Assembly (NCBI GenBank): GCA_041656175.1
Contig: JBBAEA010000027.1
Location: 1-29,394, forward strand
DNA from: JBBAEA01 sp041656175
GTDB taxonomy: Bacteria > Myxococcota_A > Bradymonadia > UBA4248
Direction of reading: 5' to 3'
Length of the DNA stretch: 29,394 bases
Numbering within the stretch: position 1 is the first letter of the stretch; each line of letters begins with the position of its first letter. Under the pieces are notes generated by a model. The model did no database searches. It was not told the DNA's origin and saw only the letters and a program-made list of their open reading frames with translations. This document shows, in pieces, positions 22,637-29,394 of the stretch. The position numbers were made by a program, and so were the translations under genes.

Positions 22637-23398
22637 ATGGGAATCTTCTCGAGATTAAAAACAATATTTAAGGCCAACGCAAACGCCGCGATTGACAAAA
22701 TGGAGGACCCCGAAAAGGTACTCAACCAGCTCATCCTCGATATGCAGGAGCAGCTGGCGAAGGCAAAAACACAGGTCGCAACAGCGATTGCCGACGAGAA
22801 GCGCCTCAAACTTCAACTCGAAAAAGAGTCGAAAAAGGCTAATGAGTGGGAGCAAAAGGCGATGCAAGCTGTACGCGCTGGGCGCGACGATTTGGCCAAC
22901 GACGCACTTGCACGTAAGGCTGAGCATGATAAGTACGTTGCAGAGTATACCAAGCAGTGGGAAGCACAGAAAGCGGCCACCGATAAATTGCGCGCCTCCC
23001 TCAAAGATATGAGCAACAAGATTGAGGAGGCAAAACGCAAGAAGGGCTTACTCATTGCTCGCGAAAAGCGCGCCAAAGCACAAAAAACCATTCAAAGCAC
23101 TCTTTCGGGCATATCAGATAACGGCGCGATGGATGCCTTCAACAGAATGGCGGAGAAGGTAGAGCAAAACGAGGCTGAGGCCGAGGCTCACACTGAACTT
23201 GCTGAAGATTTCAGTGGTGATGACTTGGAGAAACAAATCGATGCGCTACCCACAGAAGCAACGCAAAGTGATGCCCTTGCAGCGCTTAAGGCAAAAATGG
23301 CTGGAGCCTCCGCGCCCGCAGCACCAGCAGAGAACGTTTACTCATATGACAACGTAGCAAACCCCAATATGAAAAGTTGGGATGATGAGAAGTTCTAG
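22637..23398 (+). CDS. pspA: PspA/IM30 (ESCRT-III-like) membrane-stress protein
   Basis: PspA/IM30 proteins oligomerise on the cytoplasmic face of the inner membrane and protect it when it is damaged. The 253-residue protein begins with an amphipathic helix (MGIFSRLKTIFKANANAAID), then the family sequence MEDPEKVLNQLILDMQEQL (22-40) and a long coiled coil (to about 165). The C-terminal part (GDDLEKQIDAL, SDALAALKAKM) is followed by an Ala/Pro linker and an acidic aromatic tail (NVYSYDNVANPNMKSWDDE), longer than in E. coli PspA (222 residues). AAGGAG lies ten bases before the ATG. A 13-bp palindrome (ACCGTTAAACGGT, 22610-22622) abuts that ribosome site. A terminator follows at 23418. Confidence 0.93.
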   Translation: MGIFSRLKTIFKANANAAIDKMEDPEKVLNQLILDMQEQLAKAKTQVATAIADEKRLKLQLEKESKKANEWEQKAMQAVRAGRDDLANDALARKAEHDKYVAEYTKQWEAQKAATDKLRASLKDMSNKIEEAKRKKGLLIAREKRAKAQKTIQSTLSGISDNGAMDAFNRMAEKVEQNEAEAEAHTELAEDFSGDDLEKQIDALPTEATQSDALAALKAKMAGASAPAAPAENVYSYDNVANPNMKSWDDEKF

Positions 23399-23417
23399 TT
23401 TCGGCTAAAACAACGAG

Positions 23418-23445
23418 AGGCACGAGACATCGTGCCTTTTCTTTT
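23418..23445 (+). terminator. Rho-independent terminator after pspA
   Basis: AGGCACGA-GACA-TCGTGCCT forms an 8-bp stem with a four-base loop, followed by TTTCTTTT. It separates the YbjN-PspA pair from the MoxR gene, which must therefore have its own promoter in 23446-23505 or depend on read-through. Confidence 0.88.
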
Positions 23446-23518
23446 GAGAGTGTAGAGCTTCGACTAAGCTGTTTGGCCTCTGAATCAATTCGCTTTGCTC
23501 TGAACCTAAGGAAGTACC

Positions 23519-24508
23519 ATGGATCGCAGTGCCTCTGACATTAACGCCGTCATCCGCCAAAACGCTCCTCTCATTGCTTCGATGAAGGCTGAGATCGCTA
23601 AGGTTGTTGTTGGACAAGAAAACATGATTGAACGAGCACTCATCGGCGTGCTAGCGGGTGGGCATATACTGCTCGAAGGAGTGCCAGGGCTTGCAAAAAC
23701 CTTGCTTTGCTCGACGCTTGCACAAGTCATCGATTGCCAGTTTCAACGCATACAATTTACCCCCGATCTCTTGCCCGCCGATCTTATCGGAACCTTGGCA
23801 TACCGCCAAGATACAGGAAACTTTCAAGTAAAGAAGGGACCTATCTTCGCAAACCTCGTTCTAGCCGACGAAGTAAACCGCGCACCCGCAAAAGTACAGA
23901 GCGCACTACTTGAGGCTATGCAAGAGCGGCAAGTCACCATCGCCGATACGAGCTACCCGCTACCTCGCCCGTTCATGGTTATGGCGACACAAAACCCTAT
24001 CGACCAAGAAGGCACCTACAGCTTGCCAGAGGCACAGCTCGATCGCTTTATGATGAAAGTCGTCGTTAACTACCCCAGCGCCGCTGAGGAGAAGCGAATC
24101 TTGGAGCGCATGGCCGAGAAAGATAAACCCATGGCAGAGAAAGTCGTTAGCGCAGCAAACATTATGAGTGCACAAAGCGTGGTAGAAAATATATACATCG
24201 ATGATCGCATAAAAAACTATATTGTTGCCCTTGTATGCGCCACACGTGACCCAGCGTCGCATAAAATGCCTGAAATGAAAGATTTAGTCGAATTTGGCGC
24301 AAGCCCCCGTGCCACGATCTCTTTGGCTCTAGCCTCTAAAGCATGCGCTTTTATGGACGGGCGCTCATTCGTTATTCCCGATGATGTGCAAGCCATCGGT
24401 TACGACGTTTTGCGACACCGCGTGAGTATGAGCTACGAGGCGGAAGCCGAAAACATTAGCGCTATGGATTTTTTGCAGAATTTGTTTAAAAGCGTTGAGG
24501 TGCCTTGA
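23519..24508 (+). CDS. MoxR-family AAA+ ATPase
   Basis: MoxR ATPases act as chaperones in the maturation of partner proteins, often von Willebrand-type factors. The 329-residue protein is full length: VGQENMIERAL (31-41), Walker A GVPGLAKT (54-61), the MoxR segment FTPDLLPADLIGT (80-92), Walker B VLADEVNRAP (D117, E118), sensor 1 ATQNP (N159), NPIDQEGTYSLPEAQLDRFM, and the lid region with FGASPRATISL. AAGGAAG precedes the ATG at about six bases. MoxR genes are usually followed by DUF58 and VWA genes. Here the next gene is convergent and unrelated, so this is an orphan copy whose client may be encoded elsewhere or be a neighbour such as PspA. Confidence 0.95.
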   Translation: MDRSASDINAVIRQNAPLIASMKAEIAKVVVGQENMIERALIGVLAGGHILLEGVPGLAKTLLCSTLAQVIDCQFQRIQFTPDLLPADLIGTLAYRQDTGNFQVKKGPIFANLVLADEVNRAPAKVQSALLEAMQERQVTIADTSYPLPRPFMVMATQNPIDQEGTYSLPEAQLDRFMMKVVVNYPSAAEEKRILERMAEKDKPMAEKVVSAANIMSAQSVVENIYIDDRIKNYIVALVCATRDPASHKMPEMKDLVEFGASPRATISLALASKACAFMDGRSFVIPDDVQAIGYDVLRHRVSMSYEAEAENISAMDFLQNLFKSVEVP

Positions 24509-24525
24509 ACTAGAAAAATAAGAGA

Positions 24526-24585
24526 GCTTTACACGGGGGGAAGCCCAAAAGAAATACGTAATGCGGAGGTGGGGCAGAGCCCCAC
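24526..24585 (-). repeat. Inverted copy of the family B repeat with GC hairpin
   Basis: The reverse complement matches 21052-21106: GTGGGGCTCTGCCCCAC, then GCATTACGTATTTCTTTTG and a G/C-run. The hairpin at 24569-24585 has A-runs on its right. It lies between the convergent MoxR and FG-GAP genes and may end transcription of either. GAGAGCTTTACACGGGGGG at its left edge also resembles 29325-29341. Confidence 0.7.
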
Positions 24586-24624
24586 AAAAACGCGCCGCAG
24601 AACTCAGCACAATCCACTCTTTCC

Positions 24625-27492
24625 CTACTCTACCTTCAGCTCCCTCGCCACCCCCTCGCCGCTTCTTAATTCGCCATCTTCAGGGTGAAGTAGCCAAACC
24701 ACGTCGTTTTGCTTATGCAGTTCGTGGCGCTTAAAGACTATAAAACGAATAAAATCGCTCTTGCTTAAACGAATTTTTTGCTGTTTTAGGTCATGGAAGC
24801 CGTACGTTCCTCGCCAGATTTTATCTTTTGGTGATGAAAATACGTATGCGTTAAAACCACGACTACTGTCAAGCATAGACTGCGTAGCCAATAAGAGTTT
24901 AGTTTCACCGCCTATGAGCGCAAAACGCGCGTCGATAATGCGATCATTTCTTGCTGGTTTGAACTTAAAATCGGATAATTTTTCGCTCTCTAGTTTGAGT
25001 TCTCCCGCTTGGTGGCGCCCATCTGCATATAGGCCGTAAACGATGCCAGCGCGTAGCAGGCCAGAGCGGAATTGTGGACTGAGTAGCGCGAGATCGGGCG
25101 AGCCATCACCGTTGAGATCTTCGCTAGCAGAGACAATTTTTAAACCTGCAAGGGGTTTTGGCGCTATGATGCGCAGGCAGGGGATCTGTGGCGAATTTAC
25201 GTTATATGTCTTCTCGGCTAGCTTCGCGGGAGAAAACAGAACGTATGCCGTCGCGTAATTCTCTCGCTTTGGGTTCGTGTACTTCTCGCCCAGTAGCACA
25301 ATATCCAGCTCTCCATCAAGGTTAAAGTCTATAATAGCCCAGTCGCTACCAAGCTCTTCGTTACCTGTTCCAACGAACTGCTTATACTTACTACTAGCAA
25401 GGTTATAGCGTTCGCGCGCGCGATCTTTGATACCCTTAACGACAAAGACGCTTCCACTACGCTCGTTATCAATTACCCTTTGAGAAGCACCGATAACAAG
25501 TTCATCTACCCCGTCGCCGTCGATATCGCGTAGCTCCACCTTCTCACCAAAAGCGCTATAAACTTCGCGCTCAAGTACGAAGGTCCATGCGTTTTTTTTG
25601 AGTTGGCTCCAATCAAAATTGAGAGCCAAAACCTTGTTAAAATCTTGCGGAAGCGTAAGCGCTGCAACAACGCCTATGCCTTGCTCCCATTCGTATGAAG
25701 GCATGCCAAGGATAAGCTCAAGTTGCCCATCGTTATTGATATCGCCAAAATCGAAAGATCGAATATCGACCTCTTCAGGCCCCACAAAGGCTAAATCACA
25801 AGTTTGTGGCTGCGAGAGATCATGAGAAATCGCACTATCGCTGTGTACGAGACAGATAACGCTGCGTTTGGCAAGCCCTTTACTCGATAGCCACGCCGTG
25901 TACTTAGAACTTCCCAATTCCACAACTTTGGCATCCCCGCTTAAGCCTCCTCCTTGAACTGGGCCTAAAATCATCGCGTTTGGCTCCGCTAAGCTAGCCT
26001 GTACTTCTAAGCTACGCGTGTCGCGTACAATGGCAAGACTTCCTGTTGCGGGGCGCTGCATGGGATCGCTCCCTGCTCGAATAATCCAATCCTTTTTTTT
26101 GTCGCCGTCTATATCCCCTACTGCGGAGCCAAAGCCTAAGCGCGAAAACTCAAGCCCTCCCAAAATAATGTCGGGAGAGCGCCTAGCAGCGATCGATTCA
26201 CTCAGGTGCGGGCCACCAAAATAAACGAGAACCTTGCCGCTCCTTGCCCCCGTATGGCTATCGACTTCGGCTTGCCCAATAACGATGTCAGGACGACCGT
26301 CTCCATTAATATCAAGACCTTGCAACTGCGAAGCAAAGTTCTCACCGCTTCCAACGATGTACTGCCCCTGCTCCAAAATACCGCTATGCTCTGGGAACTT
26401 GCCCCCCTCCAACAATACCAAACGCCCCTCGCTTTTGGGTCCACGGATCAAGCGTCCTGGCTCCGAAATAATGAGATCTGTTCGGCCATTACCCGTAAAA
26501 TCGCCGCTTATAACTGTCCTACCCAAGCGCGCGTTTGCTTGATCTCCAAAAAGCTGCAAACCCCAATTTTGCTCCTTTTCGAGTAAATTCACGACGCTTC
26601 CGCTGTATTTGGTGGGGTTATAAACAATAATCACGGAGCCCGAGGCTTCTTGGCGCTGATAAGACTCCAGCTCTAGCCCTAGGGCAATGTCGTTTAAGTG
26701 GTCATCGTTAAAGTCGCCTACTGCGCAACTATACAAAGCACGAACATTAGAGGACATCGGGCGTGAGAGGCGCGTTTTGCCGTATAGTTTATCATTGATG
26801 TTATATACTCTGTCAGGCCACTCACGACGCGAGCTAATAATGGTAATATCGCTGCTCGTTATATTCGCGCTGCTGTCCAAACTCAGCGACGCAAGCGCTA
26901 AATCGACGAGCCCATCGTTGTCGAAATCCCCCGTACAAAGTTTTGCGCCGAGTAAAGAGCCACGCGTATTGGTATAATACTTTACATCGCTAACTCTGGG
27001 ATCATCGACCCAATAAACACCGCGCTCCAATTCTTTGCCACCATAAGCGATGTAGACACTGCCGTTATTCCCAGGCTCAGCCATGATAAGATCAGCTTTC
27101 CCGTCACCGTTGAGGTCGGCGAAGGCTAGGCTTAAACCGAGTAGCCCCTTACTCGCGCTACCATCGAAACGGTAGTCAAATGAGCTCAACAAACTCGTAT
27201 CAATACTTTGCGACCAATCGCGGCTACTGCTACCTAAAATAACGTAAACCGCCCCTGCATCACTGCGCTCATCTAAACCAAAACCAACAGCACCAAAGGC
27301 GATATCATCTATCCCATCGCCGTTCCAGTCGCCAACGACAGGATCCATAATCCGCGCCCCGCTCTCAAGGCTTAGCCCCCCCCGAATGCTCAGCTCACTT
27401 TCTACATAATTCTGCGCCCACGCGCTCACGCCAAAGATGAACGCTGCCAGCAAAACGGCAAAATTGAGGCTAGTTCGAAGTTCTCTACCCAC
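24625..27492 (-). CDS. Secreted FG-GAP / integrin-alpha-like repeat protein
   Basis: The 955-residue protein has a signal peptide (1-26, ending SAWA-Q) and at least ten FG-GAP/VCBS-type repeats, each with a calcium-binding Asp loop: DWNGDGIDD (55-63), DLNGDGKAD, DFDNDGLVD, DFNDDHLND, DINGDGRPD, DIDGDKKKD, DINNDGQLE, DIDGDGVDE, DFNLDGELD and DLNGDGSPD. Phrases such as GAVYVILG and GSVIIVYN are the usual blade strands. The repeats should fold as one or more seven-bladed propellers at the cell surface or in the periplasm. No anchor or catalytic motif was seen, so binding or adhesion is the likely role. The start is GTG with AGAGGAA at good spacing. It follows the upstream lipoprotein gene by 11 bases and forms an operon with it. 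Confidence 0.92.
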   Translation of the reverse strand: MGRELRTSLNFAVLLAAFIFGVSAWAQNYVESELSIRGGLSLESGARIMDPVVGDWNGDGIDDIAFGAVGFGLDERSDAGAVYVILGSSSRDWSQSIDTSLLSSFDYRFDGSASKGLLGLSLAFADLNGDGKADLIMAEPGNNGSVYIAYGGKELERGVYWVDDPRVSDVKYYTNTRGSLLGAKLCTGDFDNDGLVDLALASLSLDSSANITSSDITIISSRREWPDRVYNINDKLYGKTRLSRPMSSNVRALYSCAVGDFNDDHLNDIALGLELESYQRQEASGSVIIVYNPTKYSGSVVNLLEKEQNWGLQLFGDQANARLGRTVISGDFTGNGRTDLIISEPGRLIRGPKSEGRLVLLEGGKFPEHSGILEQGQYIVGSGENFASQLQGLDINGDGRPDIVIGQAEVDSHTGARSGKVLVYFGGPHLSESIAARRSPDIILGGLEFSRLGFGSAVGDIDGDKKKDWIIRAGSDPMQRPATGSLAIVRDTRSLEVQASLAEPNAMILGPVQGGGLSGDAKVVELGSSKYTAWLSSKGLAKRSVICLVHSDSAISHDLSQPQTCDLAFVGPEEVDIRSFDFGDINNDGQLELILGMPSYEWEQGIGVVAALTLPQDFNKVLALNFDWSQLKKNAWTFVLEREVYSAFGEKVELRDIDGDGVDELVIGASQRVIDNERSGSVFVVKGIKDRARERYNLASSKYKQFVGTGNEELGSDWAIIDFNLDGELDIVLLGEKYTNPKRENYATAYVLFSPAKLAEKTYNVNSPQIPCLRIIAPKPLAGLKIVSASEDLNGDGSPDLALLSPQFRSGLLRAGIVYGLYADGRHQAGELKLESEKLSDFKFKPARNDRIIDARFALIGGETKLLLATQSMLDSSRGFNAYVFSSPKDKIWRGTYGFHDLKQQKIRLSKSDFIRFIVFKRHELHKQNDVVWLLHPEDGELRSGEGVARELKVE

Positions 27493-27503
27493 AGTGCTTC
27501 CTC

Positions 27504-28976
27504 TTACTTAAGAATGCTCCCATCCTCTTGGAGTTGGCCATAATGACGCTGCAAAGGCAGCACATTGAGTTGGCTAGTACGCGGCATATTGTTTTGCAAG
27601 AACTCTTCGACTAGATCCATCTCTCGAGCGCGTTGCTCAAAATAAGAAGCCGCTAAGCGCCTCTGTTCGGCAATACTGCTATCTTGCAATGATAATACGC
27701 GAAAAATACATAACTTCCCATCCTCCACGATGGGGTTGGAAAACAGCATAGTCTCCACTCTCTGCGTCTCCCCGAGCACGCGCCACAGCATCGGCGGCAG
27801 CCCCGCGCTTTTAAGTCGATAATAATAATCCTTTTCAGGATGTTGATATTCCCCACCTAGTTCAAGCGTCTTGACGGACAAGTCCACCTCCCCCTCTACC
27901 TCCAAGGCTTCTTTGAGCTTGGCTAACAAAGAATCCAAAGGCTTCGCGCGCAAAAGCTCCCGCGCTATCTCTAACTCTAGCTCAAGGTCGAGACTTCGCG
28001 GTTGTGGCGCAACAAAACCCACGCTTCGGTACAGCAGAAAATCAGCGTCAGCTTTTACTAGCTCCGAAAACGCACCTTGCGCCGTCCTAAATGCCCACAA
28101 ATTTGACTCGCTCTGCTGCTCTATCAAGGGAGAATCACAGCCCTCACAACGACAAGCAACGACTGCGTCGCAAAGCGCCTTTGCCGATTTGTTGTCGGGC
28201 AGCTCTCGTATAAAATTCTCCGCTGTTGCACGAGCAGCATCTTCCCCACCCGCTATTTCGAAATTAAACGCATAACGTTCAAGTTTCACCAGAGCCGGGC
28301 TGTTATATTGAGCCGCGAACTTCCCAAAATGTGCCAACACTTCGCTTCTATGCTCTTGTTGAAAATGCATGATTTCGTCATGATTCGCCTCGTTCTCAAA
28401 GCAAGCAAACTCCACATCAAAGCGCCTGTGCGCCTTGGCAAGCTCCTTATCTTTCTCGCCTGGCTGCATGGTCGCAATGAGATAGCTTTGCAAAGCCTCA
28501 AAAACCGCATCAAGCTTCAAAGCCGCCTCCAAAAGCTCAGCATCGACACCCAATTTCGCTAAAAGCTCATCTTTACTGCCCACAGCGTTTGCCGCAAGCG
28601 CCCTCTGCAAACTATGCTCTAACGCCGCCGCCTCCAAAGCTCTGCCCTCGCGCTCCAAATACTGCAAGGCAAATTTCCGCTGATAACAACGCAGCGCCTC
28701 ATCGCGCTGGAACCTCGGATTCGCCACCGCTCGCTCGCTCGCCGCACGACCATGCAAAGCGTATACCAGCACACAAGCCTCGTAATCACGCAGCATCACT
28801 CGCGTTTCGCCACCTGAAATCACCAAATCCCCCTTTATCGCGCCCGCTTTCGCCCCCTCCCTCGCCTGCTCCGCCGCGCCGCCCTCCGCCGCATCACGCT
28901 TTTGCTTGCATCCCCACACGCCCAAAACCAACACAAGCACGACTATATATACTATATATAATGATAGCTTCCTCAT
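27504..28976 (-). CDS. Probable lipoprotein with weak parvulin-foldase-like layout
   Basis: From the ATG at 28976 (490 residues) the N-terminus is RKLSLYIVYIVVLVLVLGVW then G-Cys23. This is a signal with a lipobox-like end, though Trp at -2 is unusual. An Ala/Gly/Glu-rich linker precedes long charged helices (FQRDEALRCYQRKFALQYLE, then ALEHSLQRALAANAVG). These, and the late segment LFSNPIVEDGKLCIFRVLSL followed by a terminal helix, faintly recall SurA/PpiD-type foldases. No catalytic parvulin motif was recognised. An internal CRCEGC could bind metal or form disulfides. A GTG at 29006 would add ten residues, and neither start has a strong ribosome site. It is the first gene of the operon with the FG-GAP protein and may help export or fold it. 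Confidence 0.72.
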   Translation of the reverse strand: MRKLSLYIVYIVVLVLVLGVWGCKQKRDAAEGGAAEQAREGAKAGAIKGDLVISGGETRVMLRDYEACVLVYALHGRAASERAVANPRFQRDEALRCYQRKFALQYLEREGRALEAAALEHSLQRALAANAVGSKDELLAKLGVDAELLEAALKLDAVFEALQSYLIATMQPGEKDKELAKAHRRFDVEFACFENEANHDEIMHFQQEHRSEVLAHFGKFAAQYNSPALVKLERYAFNFEIAGGEDAARATAENFIRELPDNKSAKALCDAVVACRCEGCDSPLIEQQSESNLWAFRTAQGAFSELVKADADFLLYRSVGFVAPQPRSLDLELELEIARELLRAKPLDSLLAKLKEALEVEGEVDLSVKTLELGGEYQHPEKDYYYRLKSAGLPPMLWRVLGETQRVETMLFSNPIVEDGKLCIFRVLSLQDSSIAEQRRLAASYFEQRAREMDLVEEFLQNNMPRTSQLNVLPLQRHYGQLQEDGSILK

Positions 28977-29090
28977 CCCAAACTGCCTTGCTCCCGCGCA
29001 CCCCACCTCGGAGTCGCGCCCTAGCTTTACTCTTTTTTACGCTTTAAGTGAAGGATTTAGCGTATATCCACCCTAGCGCCTCTATTTTTT

Positions 29091-29234
29091 GGGGGGGAAG
29101 TTTCCCCCTACGCGCAAGCTTCCTCAAATTTTGCCACCATTCGCACTAGTTTGTGCGCCGTTTTGGCTATTCGCCAAACCAGCGCGCAAACTGTGCTCAT
29201 GGGGCAAAATTTTCGGTGATCTTGCGCTACCCCC
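29091..29234 (-). repeat. Palindromic element family A, copy A4
   Basis: On the plus strand GGGGGAAGTTTCCCCC-TACGCGCAAGCTTCCTC begins the element and GGTGATCTTGCGCTACCCCC ends it. The central arms AAATTTTGCC-ACCA-TTCGCAC and GTGCTCATGGGGCAAAATTT pair, and GTTTGTGCGC pairs with GCGCGCAAAC around the apical TTGGCTATTCGCCAA. It lies about 115 bases upstream of the lipoprotein operon's start. Confidence 0.87.
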
Positions 29235-29324
29235 TCTAAAACGCAAAACTGCCTATATTCACAAAACATTGGCGTAAAATAACGACTTCTTCTCGAAACT
29301 TCGCCCTTTTAACTCTAGCTTAGA

Positions 29325-29394
29325 GAGCTTTGCACGGGGGGAAACCCTTTTCTTTGTGCCAAAGAAAAGATGTTTCCCCCCCTACCCCCCTCCC
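29325..29394 (+). repeat. Dispersed repeat family C, copy 3 (cut by the window edge)
   Basis: GAGAGCTTTGCACGGGGGG leads into the family's opening hairpin (CTTTTCTTTG-TGC-CAAAGAAAAG core), then the C-rich block at which the window stops. The last 35 or so bases match positions 1-36 with one substitution. Confidence 0.85.

Noticed and set aside
7586..29234. Integron attC sites, suggested by variable palindromes with conserved ends and an unpaired G
   Set aside because: No GTTRRRY/RYYYAAC core sites, no integrase gene, no tandem cassette arrangement, and the elements lie at ordinary gene borders in both orientations.
1..29394. Circular plasmid or phage, from matching ends
   Set aside because: The match is a dispersed repeat with a substitution. 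The window holds rplM-rpsI and tRNA-Leu and no replication or phage genes.

Overview
The window looks like a chromosomal contig of a Gram-negative bacterium. It has outer-membrane beta-barrels, a lipobox-bearing OPX protein, a second likely lipoprotein, a SPOR protein, and the ribosomal pair L13/S9. A very large Ser/Thr kinase-ATPase, a PEGA/beta-barrel protein, FG-GAP repeats and a myxobacterial-style OPX/beta-barrel polysaccharide exporter suggest a lineage of the former Deltaproteobacteria (Myxococcota/Bradymonadales or Bdellovibrionota-like). No 16S or other decisive marker is present, so this placement is inference.

Layout. Positions 1-1875 hold a dispersed repeat, tRNA-Leu(UAA) with its own promoter and terminator, and the rplM-rpsI operon. 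Positions 1950-3200 are a scar: a tandem array of about 100-bp repeats fused to a decayed IS256-family transposase. Positions 3269-7327 (-) encode a 1352-residue kinase-ATPase. Positions 8023-9591 (+) encode a PEGA/beta-barrel protein. Positions 10126-11891 (+) are a translationally coupled SPOR protein and CPBP membrane protease. Convergent to them is an unrecognised protein of about 990 residues with four membrane helices (11906-14872, -).

Positions 15231-19823 (-) form a polysaccharide-export operon read right to left: a secreted Cys-containing protein, an outer-membrane beta-barrel, a short OPX lipoprotein and a Wzc-type PCP/tyrosine kinase. The short OPX protein beside a beta-barrel matches the composite translocon known as EpsY/EpsX in Myxococcus. 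Positions 20392-24508 (+) hold a SEC-C motif protein, then YbjN-like, PspA/IM30 and MoxR genes, probably an envelope-stress module. Positions 24625-28976 (-) hold a two-gene operon: a probable lipoprotein with faint foldase likeness and a secreted FG-GAP repeat protein.

The most unusual content is between the genes. Six copies of one palindromic element (family A: 7586, 9622, 15068, 20115, 21843, 29091) share GGGGGTA/GTAGGGGG boundaries, while their central stems differ in sequence and remain self-complementary in each copy. Compensatory changes and a conserved unpaired G point to selection on a folded RNA or single-stranded DNA. A second repeat of about 290 bp (family C) occurs at 1, at 21101 and at the right edge. 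The window starts and ends in the same part of that repeat, so it is probably a contig broken at repeats.
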